30,147 nt of DNA from a virus. Each line of letters opens with the position of its first letter. Position 1 is the first letter of the stretch. The notes beneath the pieces were generated by a model that searched no databases, was not told the DNA's origin, and worked only from the letters and a program-made list of their open reading frames with translations. The stretch covers positions 1 through 30,147 of the IMG/VR virus record IMGVR_UViG_3300018421_000131. The stretch is one strand, 5' to 3'. Below are positions 24,401-30,147 of this stretch, piece by piece. Position numbers and translations under genes: made by a program.

Positions 24401-27359
24401 GTCCAGAAATTGAAGATGCTTCGTAATCATATCTGATAAAATCTCCATCATTAAATCCATGATTTTTAAAGTTAATAGTATTATACGTTGTAGAAATTCC
24501 AGAAGGATTTACAATTAACTTTCTATTTTCATATCCACTTCCAGGATCTAAAACTATAATATCCTTTAGTATAGTTCTTGGATCTGCAGTTCTGAACTTT
24601 TGCACTCCCTCATTTCCATACTCAGTAAATCCAACTGTATTAACACCAACTGCATAATCTCTGGCGTTTTCATACAATCTTACAGTTCTATCATTTATTA
24701 TTTCACAATAATAAGCAGACTTATCTACTAAAACTAAACCACTATGTGCATTTGATCCATCAAAAGTTCCTATTCCTATTGCAGAACTACCATTTCTATC
24801 ATAAGTAATCAAATCTCCATCATTTAAAAAGTGCTTATCCAAAAAAGTAATGGTGTCGTATGTAACATCTACACCACCATTGTCAGTTGATAATTTTGCA
24901 CTAAATTCAATGTCTCTGAATTGTCTTTTATCCAGTAATGGGTAAAAGGAAGCTCCGTTTCCATTACCACCAGTTAGAGCTATAGAAACGATACTATCAA
25001 GACTTATAACTTGGGGGTCAACAAATACTTTTTCTACTTTACCTTTAACAATTGGTTGTACCTTAGCTCCTGTTCCTGTCGTATCTGTAAATTCGATCTG
25101 TGGTGGATTAACCACATCATAATCGCTTCCACCATCAAGAACATCAACACTATCAATTGGACCATAATAAATTCTATCATTCGACTTATAGTTACTAATT
25201 TCAACACCATTAATTAATAGACCAACAGAACCAGGAACAGTGTCATCCGACTTTCCATCAGCAATATTTACAGAAAGAGGTAATTTTCTTAATATTTTTT
25301 GTGGCGAGATAACTCCATTTTTCTGAGAATTTAAGATAAAATTATGAGATCCAGATCCTGGAGATAAAGATTTAAACTGAATATAATTGTTACTACCAAT
25401 AAAAGATTTGGAGGTATAAAGTCTTACTTGATTTAATTCTGAAAGAACTTCAACATAATAAACACCTTCTTCTAATCCAGGAATTACAGAATTTTCTGCA
25501 GAATAGTATACTTCATCACCAGTTATAAACGGAACATTAGATGGGAATGATAAAATGGAATATGTCTCTGTTAAAATATTGAAAGATTGTAATCTTGGTT
25601 CAGTTGCTTCCGAAATAGAAGCCTCAAATAAATTTTCGGTGATTGTATATGATGGTAAAGAATTTGATGCAACATAAATGTAATCATCAGTTTCATTATA
25701 AACGTTTTGAATATCTGATGTAATTAAATTGTTCCCAAACTCTATGGGCACTATTGAGCTTTTTGCCTTATTTAATTTTCTCCTTATATCATACTTTAAA
25801 TTGGAATTATATGAAAATCCTACAAGATTTCCCAATACTATGTGATTAGTTTGTGGATTTATGGATTGAATAAATGGAATATCTGCAGATGAAGAAACAA
25901 TAGTCTCACTATCTTTTAGTAAAATTTCTACTTTATCTCCAACTTTTAAGCTAGATTTATCAATCTTGCTAGTCAATACAAAAGTAGATCCAGTAATAGA
26001 CTTTACTTGGTATCTAGAACTAGTATTGTAGATCCAACTATTTACTAATTTTTCTTTATATGTTTTATTATCTGTTGGATTTTTTATCAACTCTCCAACA
26101 TTATTTACATATAAGTAATCACCCTCTTCTACTGTAAACCTTGAAGAACTTGGGACAAATGAAGATATTACTCCTGTTAGTCTTAATTCAACTTTTTTAG
26201 TTATATCTCCGTTTTCATATCCATAAACAATAAGATCTGATCTAACGGAAGATGTTGGAGAAATATCTTCCGTTATACCAGAACATCCATAAAACTGATT
26301 AATGGTTTTTCCGGTATATGTAATATTTTTCCCATTAATGACTATGGTTCCTTGATCAAGGAACCCTATAGTAGAATCTACAGTTACAACAGATGAACCT
26401 TCAGATGTCTTTTCTACTACTAAAGTTTTTCCGGGAATTGAAAATGATCCTGTTGAAATAGAATCATCATCATATCCAACAAACAGAGATAGTTGATAAT
26501 ATGTTACTCCTTTTCTAGTTAAAGAATCTACTGCAGATACTGATCCAAACAAACTAGTATTGTTTGACTGTTGTATAGTTTGCCCAACTAGTTTAGTTGG
26601 ATCGCCAGAAATTACTTCTGCTACTACAACTTCTCTTCTTAAATATTCTGCCGAAGATGGTTTTATTAGATATTCTTCAAGATTAATTACTTTTGGAGTT
26701 ACTCCATATAAAACATTAAATAAAATTTTAAAGGATTCTTCTGTCCCCTTTGCTTTATATAAAGTTTTTGCTTCTTTAATAAAATTACCAACATTTAAGT
26801 CACTAACAAAATCCAGATCTTCAAGACCTGGAGCCAAAGAAATTTTGAGTTTTTTATAAAATTCTTTTAAAAATAGGGAACTTAAATTTTGTACAATCTT
26901 TCCAGAATCATGTGACGTAGAAGTTGTAGTCTCAAAAACTAATTCACCAGGATTCTCGGTGCTATGATAAGTTGTTATACCACTAAATCCCCTAACACAT
27001 CCTGTAAATGTTGTTGAGGTGCTATCAGTATATGTGATGATTTCATCATCAATTTTAATCAATCCATATTTTTGGGGAAAACCTTTTGTATTCGATACTT
27101 CTATTGTAGTATCTGAAGAATTAATAGAAGTAGAAAGTGTTGCAGAATCGACAACTACCTCTGGAGTTAAATTGTCTAATCTCAGATATTGATCTAAATT
27201 CTCAGAAATATCTGATGTTCCACCTTGATATTCTTGAGAAATATAATATTGCTTTAAAAACTCTGCAGCTTTTGGACTCTCATCTAAAATAAATTCTGGA
27301 AGTTGATTTTCAATTATTTGTTGAACTTTTACTCTTGTCTCAAATCCTGTCTTGATCAT
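15426..27359 (-). CDS. Giant 3977-residue structural protein in the T4 gene 7 slot, with embedded YHYH-like domain
   Basis: 3977 residues in one uninterrupted frame, starting one base after the gp6 stop with an AGAGG ribosome site. T4 gp7 at this position is 1032 residues. Residues 1-~245 look like the conserved wedge-proximal part (TRVKVQQIIENQLPEFILDE; KAKGTEESFKILFNVLYGVT; LKEFYKKLKISLAPGLEDLD). Residues 1240-1323 hold a YHYH-type domain (GWAYDGNPIYGPYGY; DLDEHNGRFCKTPEFPNG) in which the His pair is replaced (YAYF, 1320-1323). At least ten GxGY repeats are spread from about 740 to 3790 (for example ADGGSGYVNPVIQI). Units with an ILFINNLFQTPSTQNN core (~3220) and an LLIFMNGILQEPKIAYSF core (~3520) resemble cyanophage fibre modules. 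It is probably the wedge scaffold plus host-contact arm; the gp7 equivalence is positional. Confidence 0.88.
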   Translation of the reverse strand: MIKTGFETRVKVQQIIENQLPEFILDESPKAAEFLKQYYISQEYQGGTSDISENLDQYLRLDNLTPEVVVDSATLSTSINSSDTTIEVSNTKGFPQKYGLIKIDDEIITYTDSTSTTFTGCVRGFSGITTYHSTENPGELVFETTTSTSHDSGKIVQNLSSLFLKEFYKKLKISLAPGLEDLDFVSDLNVGNFIKEAKTLYKAKGTEESFKILFNVLYGVTPKVINLEEYLIKPSSAEYLRREVVVAEVISGDPTKLVGQTIQQSNNTSLFGSVSAVDSLTRKGVTYYQLSLFVGYDDDSISTGSFSIPGKTLVVEKTSEGSSVVTVDSTIGFLDQGTIVINGKNITYTGKTINQFYGCSGITEDISPTSSVRSDLIVYGYENGDITKKVELRLTGVISSFVPSSSRFTVEEGDYLYVNNVGELIKNPTDNKTYKEKLVNSWIYNTSSRYQVKSITGSTFVLTSKIDKSSLKVGDKVEILLKDSETIVSSSADIPFIQSINPQTNHIVLGNLVGFSYNSNLKYDIRRKLNKAKSSIVPIEFGNNLITSDIQNVYNETDDYIYVASNSLPSYTITENLFEASISEATEPRLQSFNILTETYSILSFPSNVPFITGDEVYYSAENSVIPGLEEGVYYVEVLSELNQVRLYTSKSFIGSNNYIQFKSLSPGSGSHNFILNSQKNGVISPQKILRKLPLSVNIADGKSDDTVPGSVGLLINGVEISNYKSNDRIYYGPIDSVDVLDGGSDYDVVNPPQIEFTDTTGTGAKVQPIVKGKVEKVFVDPQVISLDSIVSIALTGGNGNGASFYPLLDKRQFRDIEFSAKLSTDNGGVDVTYDTITFLDKHFLNDGDLITYDRNGSSAIGIGTFDGSNAHSGLVLVDKSAYYCEIINDRTVRLYENARDYAVGVNTVGFTEYGNEGVQKFRTADPRTILKDIIVLDPGSGYENRKLIVNPSGISTTYNTINFKNHGFNDGDFIRYDYEASSISGLSSSTNYRVLKLNEDQFRVCEDVVESGSTLSNYQRRKYVKFGSNGSGYQYFKYPDIEFSINYSSVGVGTTGKVVGVLTATPIVRGEIVGAYLYEGGLNYGSKTLNFHRKPKVEIKNGKNAEIKPIVINGSITKAIVQFGGSEYYSLPDIKVIGDGNGAELKPVIQNGKITNVVVVNSGIGYTQSTTSVVVTPAGKNVLIDSNVRYLSLNKNNRYGNEILDSGFDGIQYSVSGYGTKLQTEFKDINSSKHSPIIGWAYDGNPIYGPYGYSDPEDEDSETKLLNTGYELDESNVKNRPLEFTPGFFSDDYRFTGSGDLDEHNGRFCKTPEFPNGVYAYFATLNSGNVGVSSFPYFIGNSYRSKFIEENNNLNQTFDFNNSNLIRNTFPYKINDLNAGNDFIFESYNYYDQRVEIESVFSSSVEDLKIVGVGTDYKVNDIILFDNAGTGGSGAKASVTEITGKDIINLNTTIESYSNVEVNRKNEDTLEFKVSPYHDLVNGDYVTLSGLSTSKLSQIKKFNKVGVSSFTSTLTEDIPSNSVLGLATDIYVNSIPSNISIGSSIKIESEFAELLNIFSDQNIIRIKRNVGAAHTATTSVYFVPDTFTILESVDYFDSEFNIKEYFKPSESIGFGLSVGITSTNVFSLGISTVGVATYTRPLQTQSIYIKDHKFKNNERVIFKKPSSSYSSLSISTSFSGTPFNLPYSGTSEIVYVTNKTKNTIGIKTTLQSSEIFFVSDGGSAESYEYSIESDYNRVFSDVKKVKTTVSVSTYHGLKYGDEVTLKVKPQKTVGIQTFNSVYVKFDETSQNLLINPIGFSSVGINTINNQITLSSHELKTGDKVYYTSSDLIASGLATGSYYTYKVDDDNIKLCETYADSTTNPPQVVSIASTGGLYQEISLINPELISIKNNNLKFDLSDSTLYGYQFKIYFDEDFQDEFSSVESSSNFVVSGVGTVGLSSEASLTLNYLDDVPQKLYYTVKTPAGYISTSDKDVINSSLINFSDSFYNNTYNVTGLGLEYFELSLQNSPEVLGYASSECKSLEYSTKSLNTTGGISKAKLLNSGSNYKKLPAFSQIQTENGTGGYVVANSEKIGQINEVRILNQGFDYSSDKTLKPTAYISPDITLDSLYEITSVGVSSGGFGYSKEPDLIIVDSVTREVFDSGLLIPKLSNGTINSVEIKEIPYGISSNQTEIISINNDNGYAISSIQTSGAGIVTCYLETPVLGFTEDPFAVGDKIFVEGVVNYDSGNGYNSKDIGYNFVTVTSFTNSIPTSLEFNISGLSTNPGIAKTTQDSLAFITRYKDYPTFTINKEFARFTLGENILVYVNGKYVRTDIVITNSIKDSIKIRGDYQLLIGSKIKGEKSGVTATIIDIQNNTGAFEVGSSTRKNFGWKDDIGKLNDDKQFVADNDYYQNLSYSVNSPIEYDRLSTPVNRLLHTSGMKNFADTQIERSANAGIKTTKDGSFEILDFINESRVDAINNFDLVYDIDSILPRTKFIKFKNKKLSSYVECISNRVLSIDDISSRFSNVGLEESDQNIIDTDTEEFGGFTKYLIQVKDTEDLEYQLNEVVIIGDGEDIFLLEKLSLTNRDSSIGSIDGGVDSLGNNYIAFNPVDPYTKDYDIKIISSKFSTDLIGIGTHDLGLINLTSSIKNYNAGISTSIVSFASTEYDSIYFNAYVKNTINGESNYAEIYLNHDGSNVYISDYYFDSTSNSSVNQIGEFDALLSDGVISLEFTNNTTDLLRVGVKAIGFGSTSVGISTFRFKSEEQTGGTEKTAVYRSDYFVSSGISTVLSVSKFDFTSIKSTVNLSVGSTSSLYQVALLNSGSDTHVSVYQPLSIGSTTGIGTFGGQINGSDLSLVFYPDSSVTGDVTATSYSELIYTDLDLVNVPNSLEYGKTRDSFSFIEYGGVNGVRVERRDFDLYNNDYPIFKKSFNPSNTNVLDTTTGIFTIKNHFFNTGEELIYSAESSLSDVVPVPVGIVTTLNSSGVSTDILPSDVYPIKLTEDTFRLSTRRDYAQAGIYVTFTSLGAGNIHGLEMTKKLEKCLITIDDLTQYPITYSLLSYNLQNNYGGSVGVGTTIFSLSGISSIKSGDLLKVEDEYMKVINVGYGETNIGPITGIGVTTLVQVERGVVGSSATSHVDSTEVKIYRGSYNIKGNKIHFTDPPKGDFRSSRDESNLSYFKSKFGGRVYLRQNYDTNKLYDDISEGFTGIGQTYTITTNGINTVGLGTTGGNGILFINNLFQTPSTQNNVGNNFKIIEDTSVGISSVVFSGSSSDEGVDDVISISDVNTNQLPRGGIIVSLGSTGGLGIAPLVGASVTAVIDGSGTITSVGIGTTDIVGSGYYGTVSIGVTDSNHSGTEASITATVGAGGSLSFTVADGGSGYVNPVIQIPSPSYSNLPVQGVSRLGIGSTTDTGYGLLVNIDVSSASTTGIGSTLFEVSSFSIQRNGYGYNVGDVITPVGLVTAKGIPSPLSQFELTVVDTFTDSFALWQFGELDYIDSIKSLQDGSRRRFPLYYNSSLLSFEITDGTSEVDLDSVLLIFMNGILQEPKIAYSFDGGSSFVFTNPPKQEDDIAVFFYRGTRGEDSKVVTINESLTAGDSVQIEKNNTIPLTIDQDLRTVYNLKSSDIIETNLYSGNGIDQVNERPLTWIKQKSDKIVNSEKIYKTRDSLESLVYPTAKIIYDLGSDDSVLYVDDAEFFNYEENESAISISSVNAIIVNGNDPVSAAITANVTSSGTIDFFTISDGGSGYIGTSIDLKISSPKQIGVGIGTTATATATVTNGVITSPITITNPGLGYSVLTAPQVLAPVPSASYENISGITNIQGFSGIVTGISTSVGIGTSLAIQFDLSVPAPLSFVGTGLTTGYPIYVFDTSIGNGVTSIDNSDTEIIGIGATFIDNIYKIHSFTSVGSTSASIVCNVQYSDSLLGIDTFGYDQLGKFSWGRLSGFSRSSSPISIGVTGNTVNTGLSTFATIQRRGYGLRNTGALRKDLG

Positions 27360-27360
27360 A

Positions 27361-29274
27361 TTACAACCTCTTTAGCTCCCCATTTGAATAGCTGGATGTA
27401 TAGAAATTATTTACGAATTCAACACCAGAAGTGTTATCTCCGGAAGATATAACGTCTCTCACCATATTTATGGAACTTTTCGCAACGTTAAAGGACAAAT
27501 ATAGATCCTTTAATCCAACAACATCGTTAGATTCTGGATATGCCTGAATCTCTATTATAGAATCACCTAATGATGTTGAAGTAATATTAATTGTATTTAA
27601 TATTACTTCTCCACTTTGATAATTAACTGTTCCTGCAGACTTAACAACAACTCTATAAGATCCATCATCTAAAGGTTTAACTATAGACAAAACTCCCATA
27701 TTGCTACCATCCAACTTACCATCAGTTGTTTTATTGGGAGTATCCGTTAAGTATACAGTATCTGAACTAGAGGATACTTTAAATCCAGTAGATTTTATAT
27801 TTAATCCATTAGGATTGATGTGGAATTTATTGCCGAAACAAAGTTCATATTGTGCAAATTGGTTTAGAAGAGCCTTAAGGTCTCTTCTAATTTTAACCTT
27901 TGTAATATTTGAAGTAATTGCAGAATCTGTATTATCAATAATTTGAAGAACTTTACTATACTTAAATCTTCCACCAAATTTATTAATATCCACTGATTGA
28001 GAATATTTTGAAAGAGAATTCTCTACCTTAGTTTTTAATGAATCTACTCCAGATACTTGTGATGCATTATAATAAACCGAAGAATCAATCTCAACATATA
28101 GTATTTTGAGGTCAATAATTTTTGCATTAATACCAGATATAGTGTATTGTTTTAATTTTGAAAGAATTTGGGACTTATCAAAATCCGAAACAAAAGATCC
28201 ATTTTTTGGTTTAATACTTAAAGTTACAGTTCCATATTCTGGTGGATCCATATCTTCTCCACCAATTACTGAAACTGATTCTGTACTTGGATATATCTTT
28301 TTAATTATAGACTCATAATCTCTAGCAGTTACTGCTCTATACTGAGATTCATATGATTTTGGTGCAAAATACTTGATAGAATTGATTGATTCAATATCAG
28401 CACCATTTTGGGAACTTTGATTAGTTACAACACTAATTGTAGAAGTTGGTACAATAATTTCATCTGATGATCCTCTCAGACTTCCAGCAAAATTAAATAC
28501 GGAAGCACCATTACCATCTTTTCCATCAGTTACAATATAATTAACTGTTATGACACTTCCATTTTCCAACTTCTTACCAAAATATCCATCACCAAATAAA
28601 AGTTCATACTTTTCATCTTGAACTTCTTGAATCAAGTAAATTTCAGAAGTAGAGGTAATATCTAAAATATTATCAACGAGTGTATATTCTCTACCTAAAC
28701 CAGAGTCTGCAGATCCTTTTACGTAGACTACAATAGTTGAAGTATCAACATAAGAATTATCTAAGACAAACTTTTGATCTAAAGATCCATCAACTACAAA
28801 CTGCTTTGTTAAATACGTTCCTTGATAAACATCTACAGAATTGAAGTTAGCAACTCCGTTAGATATCGTTGTTGAGATGTTTTCTGAGATTGAGAAGGTA
28901 TATGTTTCTCCATTTACGTCACCAATGCACACCAGACCAGGTTGTAGGGTGATTGTTTCCGATGAGCTTGCTGTTTGTACGTTAAAAGAAACACGCGCCT
29001 TAGAGGCGGTTCTGGAGCGAGGTACGTAACCAATATTTCTTGCTAACGAAACGACGTTTTCTCTAAGTGTCGCAGAATCCAAGAAGGATTCATTAACGAT
29101 CATGTTAGAGTTAAACGCATTAATATATGTGTTGTACGCTAAAGTATCAATTAAGACAGAAAAATTAGATCCATCAAAGTCAAAATCCGTGAAAGTAGAA
29201 TTAGCACGGAGATAGTCCTTGATGGATGTCTTTATCTGGTCAAAGTCTAGATTTGTAAATTTTGTAAAAGGCAT
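27361..29274 (-). CDS. 6: Baseplate wedge protein gp6
   Basis: 637 residues, near the 660 of T4 gp6. In T4 gp6 dimers form the continuous inner ring that joins the wedges around the hub. The N-terminal 100 residues are conserved (FTNLDFDQIKTSIKDYLRAN, NTYINAFNSNMIVNESFLDS, NVVSLARNIGYVPRSRTASK). Near residues 300-350 the segment SYESQYRAVTARDYESIIKK followed by YPSTESVSVIGGED is the pattern found in baseplate J-like proteins. The C-terminal half is beta-rich and ends with a Tyr/Ser-rich tail. The ATG lies one base after the gp25 stop, and an AGG ribosome site overlaps that stop. The order 25-6-giant-8 supports the call. Confidence 0.95.
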   Translation of the reverse strand: MPFTKFTNLDFDQIKTSIKDYLRANSTFTDFDFDGSNFSVLIDTLAYNTYINAFNSNMIVNESFLDSATLRENVVSLARNIGYVPRSRTASKARVSFNVQTASSSETITLQPGLVCIGDVNGETYTFSISENISTTISNGVANFNSVDVYQGTYLTKQFVVDGSLDQKFVLDNSYVDTSTIVVYVKGSADSGLGREYTLVDNILDITSTSEIYLIQEVQDEKYELLFGDGYFGKKLENGSVITVNYIVTDGKDGNGASVFNFAGSLRGSSDEIIVPTSTISVVTNQSSQNGADIESINSIKYFAPKSYESQYRAVTARDYESIIKKIYPSTESVSVIGGEDMDPPEYGTVTLSIKPKNGSFVSDFDKSQILSKLKQYTISGINAKIIDLKILYVEIDSSVYYNASQVSGVDSLKTKVENSLSKYSQSVDINKFGGRFKYSKVLQIIDNTDSAITSNITKVKIRRDLKALLNQFAQYELCFGNKFHINPNGLNIKSTGFKVSSSSDTVYLTDTPNKTTDGKLDGSNMGVLSIVKPLDDGSYRVVVKSAGTVNYQSGEVILNTINITSTSLGDSIIEIQAYPESNDVVGLKDLYLSFNVAKSSINMVRDVISSGDNTSGVEFVNNFYTSSYSNGELKRL

Positions 29275-29275
29275 T

Positions 29276-29677
29276 TTACCTGGTTGCCTCTAATAAAAAC
29301 GTAAATTGTTGGGTTGGAAATTCTTGTCCAATAATATCAAAAGTAACAGAAACTTCAAATTCATTCGAGTCTGGTAGTGGTAGAACTTCAACCTCTATAT
29401 TATTGACTCTTGGTTCAAAGTTTTCAATTGATGTAATGATTTGGGATTCGATTATGGATGCTGTACCATAATCAACAAAATCAAACAAACTAGACCTAAC
29501 ATCAGAACCAAATAATGAATTAAAAAATCTTTCTGTAGGTATAGTTTGTACGATATTACGAACAGATTTTATAATCGCACGTTCATTTTTCAAAACTTGC
29601 AAATCCTTAGTCACAGGATGTGGATCAAAGGATAAGCTAATATCTTTAAATGATCTAGATATCCTTTCTATAGCCAT
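29276..29677 (-). CDS. 25: Baseplate wedge protein gp25
   Basis: 133 residues, the same as T4 gp25 (132), a member of the GPW/gp25 family that sits at the inner end of each wedge and contacts the sheath. The family features are visible: a first conserved part with KDISLSFDPHPVTKDL, the helix KNERAIIKSVRNIVQTIPTE leading into RFFNSLFGSDVRSSLF (residues 50-65), the EPR motif at 88-90, and a closing beta hairpin (EVEVLPLPDSNEFEVSVTFD). It lies between a small hypothetical gene and gene 6. A possible late promoter (CATAAATA) lies 33 bases before the ATG. Confidence 0.96.
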   Translation of the reverse strand: MAIERISRSFKDISLSFDPHPVTKDLQVLKNERAIIKSVRNIVQTIPTERFFNSLFGSDVRSSLFDFVDYGTASIIESQIITSIENFEPRVNNIEVEVLPLPDSNEFEVSVTFDIIGQEFPTQQFTFLLEATR

Positions 29678-29709
29678 CTAAACCCGAAAAACGAAAAATT
29701 TCCTACGTT

Positions 29710-29717
29710 TATTTATG
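29710..29717 (-). promoter_or_regulatory. Possible late promoter (CATAAATA) for gp25
   Basis: Minus-strand CATAAATA differs at the first base from the T4 late consensus TATAAATA. It overlaps the stop codon of the 84-residue gene and lies 33 bases before the gp25 ATG, similar to the spacing of the two perfect boxes. The 35-base gap that follows contains a TTTTTCGTTTTTCG direct repeat of unknown meaning. Confidence 0.4.
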
Positions 29718-29967
29718 TGTTATTCCAGGGATAACCATAAGTTGGTTCAGTTCCGTATGACCAGTCATCATAATCCTCATCATTTCTGATTTTTTCGTGC
29801 AATTCAGTCTGTTTTTTAAGATCATGACGTGGTGCAGTGTCGTGCATTACCTCTGTAAGCACTCTTTTATTCATATTTTGCATAGATCCATAATCTGAAA
29901 TGAGTTTTGTGGTCCCCCACATCTCTCTCATGTACTCTTTGTCTCTATCAACTGGTGAGTTTGCCAT
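29713..29967 (-). CDS. Small acidic hypothetical protein upstream of gp25
   Basis: 84 residues, rich in Asp, Glu, Lys and Met. The N-terminal half is probably helical (DKEYMREMWGTTKLISDYGS, then MQNMNKRVLTEVMHDTAP), followed by a charged helix (DLKKQTELHEKIRND). It ends in an aromatic, acidic tail (DYDDWSYGTEPTYGYPWNN). There is no signal peptide or membrane segment. A good ribosome site (GGAG, 29973-29976) lies 5 bases before the ATG and directly against a hairpin. I do not recognise a function. Its place next to baseplate genes suggests a small virion or assembly protein. Confidence 0.8.
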   Translation of the reverse strand: MANSPVDRDKEYMREMWGTTKLISDYGSMQNMNKRVLTEVMHDTAPRHDLKKQTELHEKIRNDEDYDDWSYGTEPTYGYPWNNT

Positions 29968-29975
29968 TTTAGCTC

Positions 29976-29995
29976 CTGTTTTGACTACAAAACAG
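29976..29995 (-). other. Perfect 8-bp hairpin next to the ribosome site of the 84-residue gene
   Basis: On the minus strand CTGTTTTG and CAAAACAG pair perfectly around a 4-base loop (TAGT). The 3' arm ends on the first G of the GGAG ribosome site, so folding could modulate initiation. A second, weaker inverted pair (AGGAG/CTCCT, 30006-30023) precedes it. On the plus strand the same hairpin is followed by a T run (29999-30004), which would look like a weak terminator for antisense transcripts. No function is proven. Confidence 0.5.
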
Positions 29996-30027
29996 AACTT
30001 TTTTGAGGAGGTTGCTATCTCCTAGTA

Positions 30028-30147
30028 CTATTTAATCCAGAATCCTTTTCTCAAAAAGTCAGAATCTTCAATAAACTTGTAATTTTCATTAAATTTTTTC
30101 TCATCCTTTTCCCAGACTGGTATTGCTTCTGAATTTCCATACCTAAA
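30028..30147 (-). CDS. Partial gene, C terminus only, product unknown
   Basis: The last 39 codons and a TAG stop of a gene entering from the right edge. The visible tail includes YGNSEAIPVWEKDEKKFNEN and ends DSDFLRKGFWIK. It is charged and aromatic with no recognisable domain. The open frame, the same strand as all neighbours and the following 60-base gap with a hairpin support a real gene end. T4-like synteny would allow another baseplate gene (5, 53 or 48 type) here, but the fragment does not let me decide. Confidence 0.6.
   Translation of the reverse strand, partial: FRYGNSEAIPVWEKDEKKFNENYKFIEDSDFLRKGFWIK

Noticed and set aside
26560-26859. Plus-strand open frame of 99 codons
   Set aside because: It is antisense to the conserved N-terminal part of the 3977-residue protein, which is clearly the coding frame.
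27465-27472. CATAAATA box on the minus strand inside gp6, upstream of the giant gene
   Set aside because: It lies about 100 bases before the start codon, inside coding sequence, and has one mismatch; the spacing does not match the other late promoters.
29976-30004. Rho-independent terminator on the plus strand
   Set aside because: The stem is AT-rich and there is no plus-strand gene for it to terminate; it is better described as a leader hairpin of the minus-strand gene.

Overview
The window is a block of late virion genes from a T4-like myovirus. The best match I recognise is a marine cyanophage of Prochlorococcus or Synechococcus; a related marine T4-like phage of another host cannot be excluded. 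The DNA is AT-rich, every gene lies on the minus strand, and neighbouring genes overlap by 1-20 bases or lie within a few bases of each other. Read 5'->3' on the minus strand (right to left here), the order follows the T4 morphogenesis cluster: 25, 6, [gene 7 slot], 8, [gene 9-12 slot], small genes, [whisker slot], 13, 14, 15, 16, then two accessory genes and the start of a further gene where gene 17 is expected.

Region 30147-27361 holds the end of an unidentified gene, a short gap with a hairpin, a small acidic protein, and the baseplate wedge genes 25 and 6. Region 27359-6598 is dominated by two giant structural genes, of 3977 and 2415 codons, on either side of gp8. The 3977-residue protein sits in the T4 gene 7 slot and carries an embedded YHYH-like domain plus many glycine-rich beta repeats. 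The 2415-residue protein starts with a DUF4815-type region, sits in the 9/10/11/12 slot, and has a calcium-loop motif near its C terminus. Region 6601-5418 holds two tiny genes and two small structural genes, one with beta-helix-like repeats in the slot of the T4 whisker gene. Region 5418-1945 holds the head completion and neck genes 13 and 14, the tail sheath stabiliser 15 and the small terminase 16. gp14 has a large repeat insertion.

Region 1932-1 is the most unusual part. A 514-residue Lys/Cys-rich mosaic protein joins at least five modules. It is followed by a 102-residue protein whose first ten residues match the T4 capsid-targeting sequence, including the prohead protease site. These look like candidate internal-head or packaging-associated proteins placed next to the terminase genes. 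Expression is probably as long late transcripts: two perfect T4-type late promoter boxes (TATAAATA) lie in the only gaps of about 30 bases inside the cluster, with weaker candidates elsewhere. No tRNAs, CRISPR arrays, insertion sequences or plus-strand genes were found, and no gene-free stretch exceeds 300 bases.
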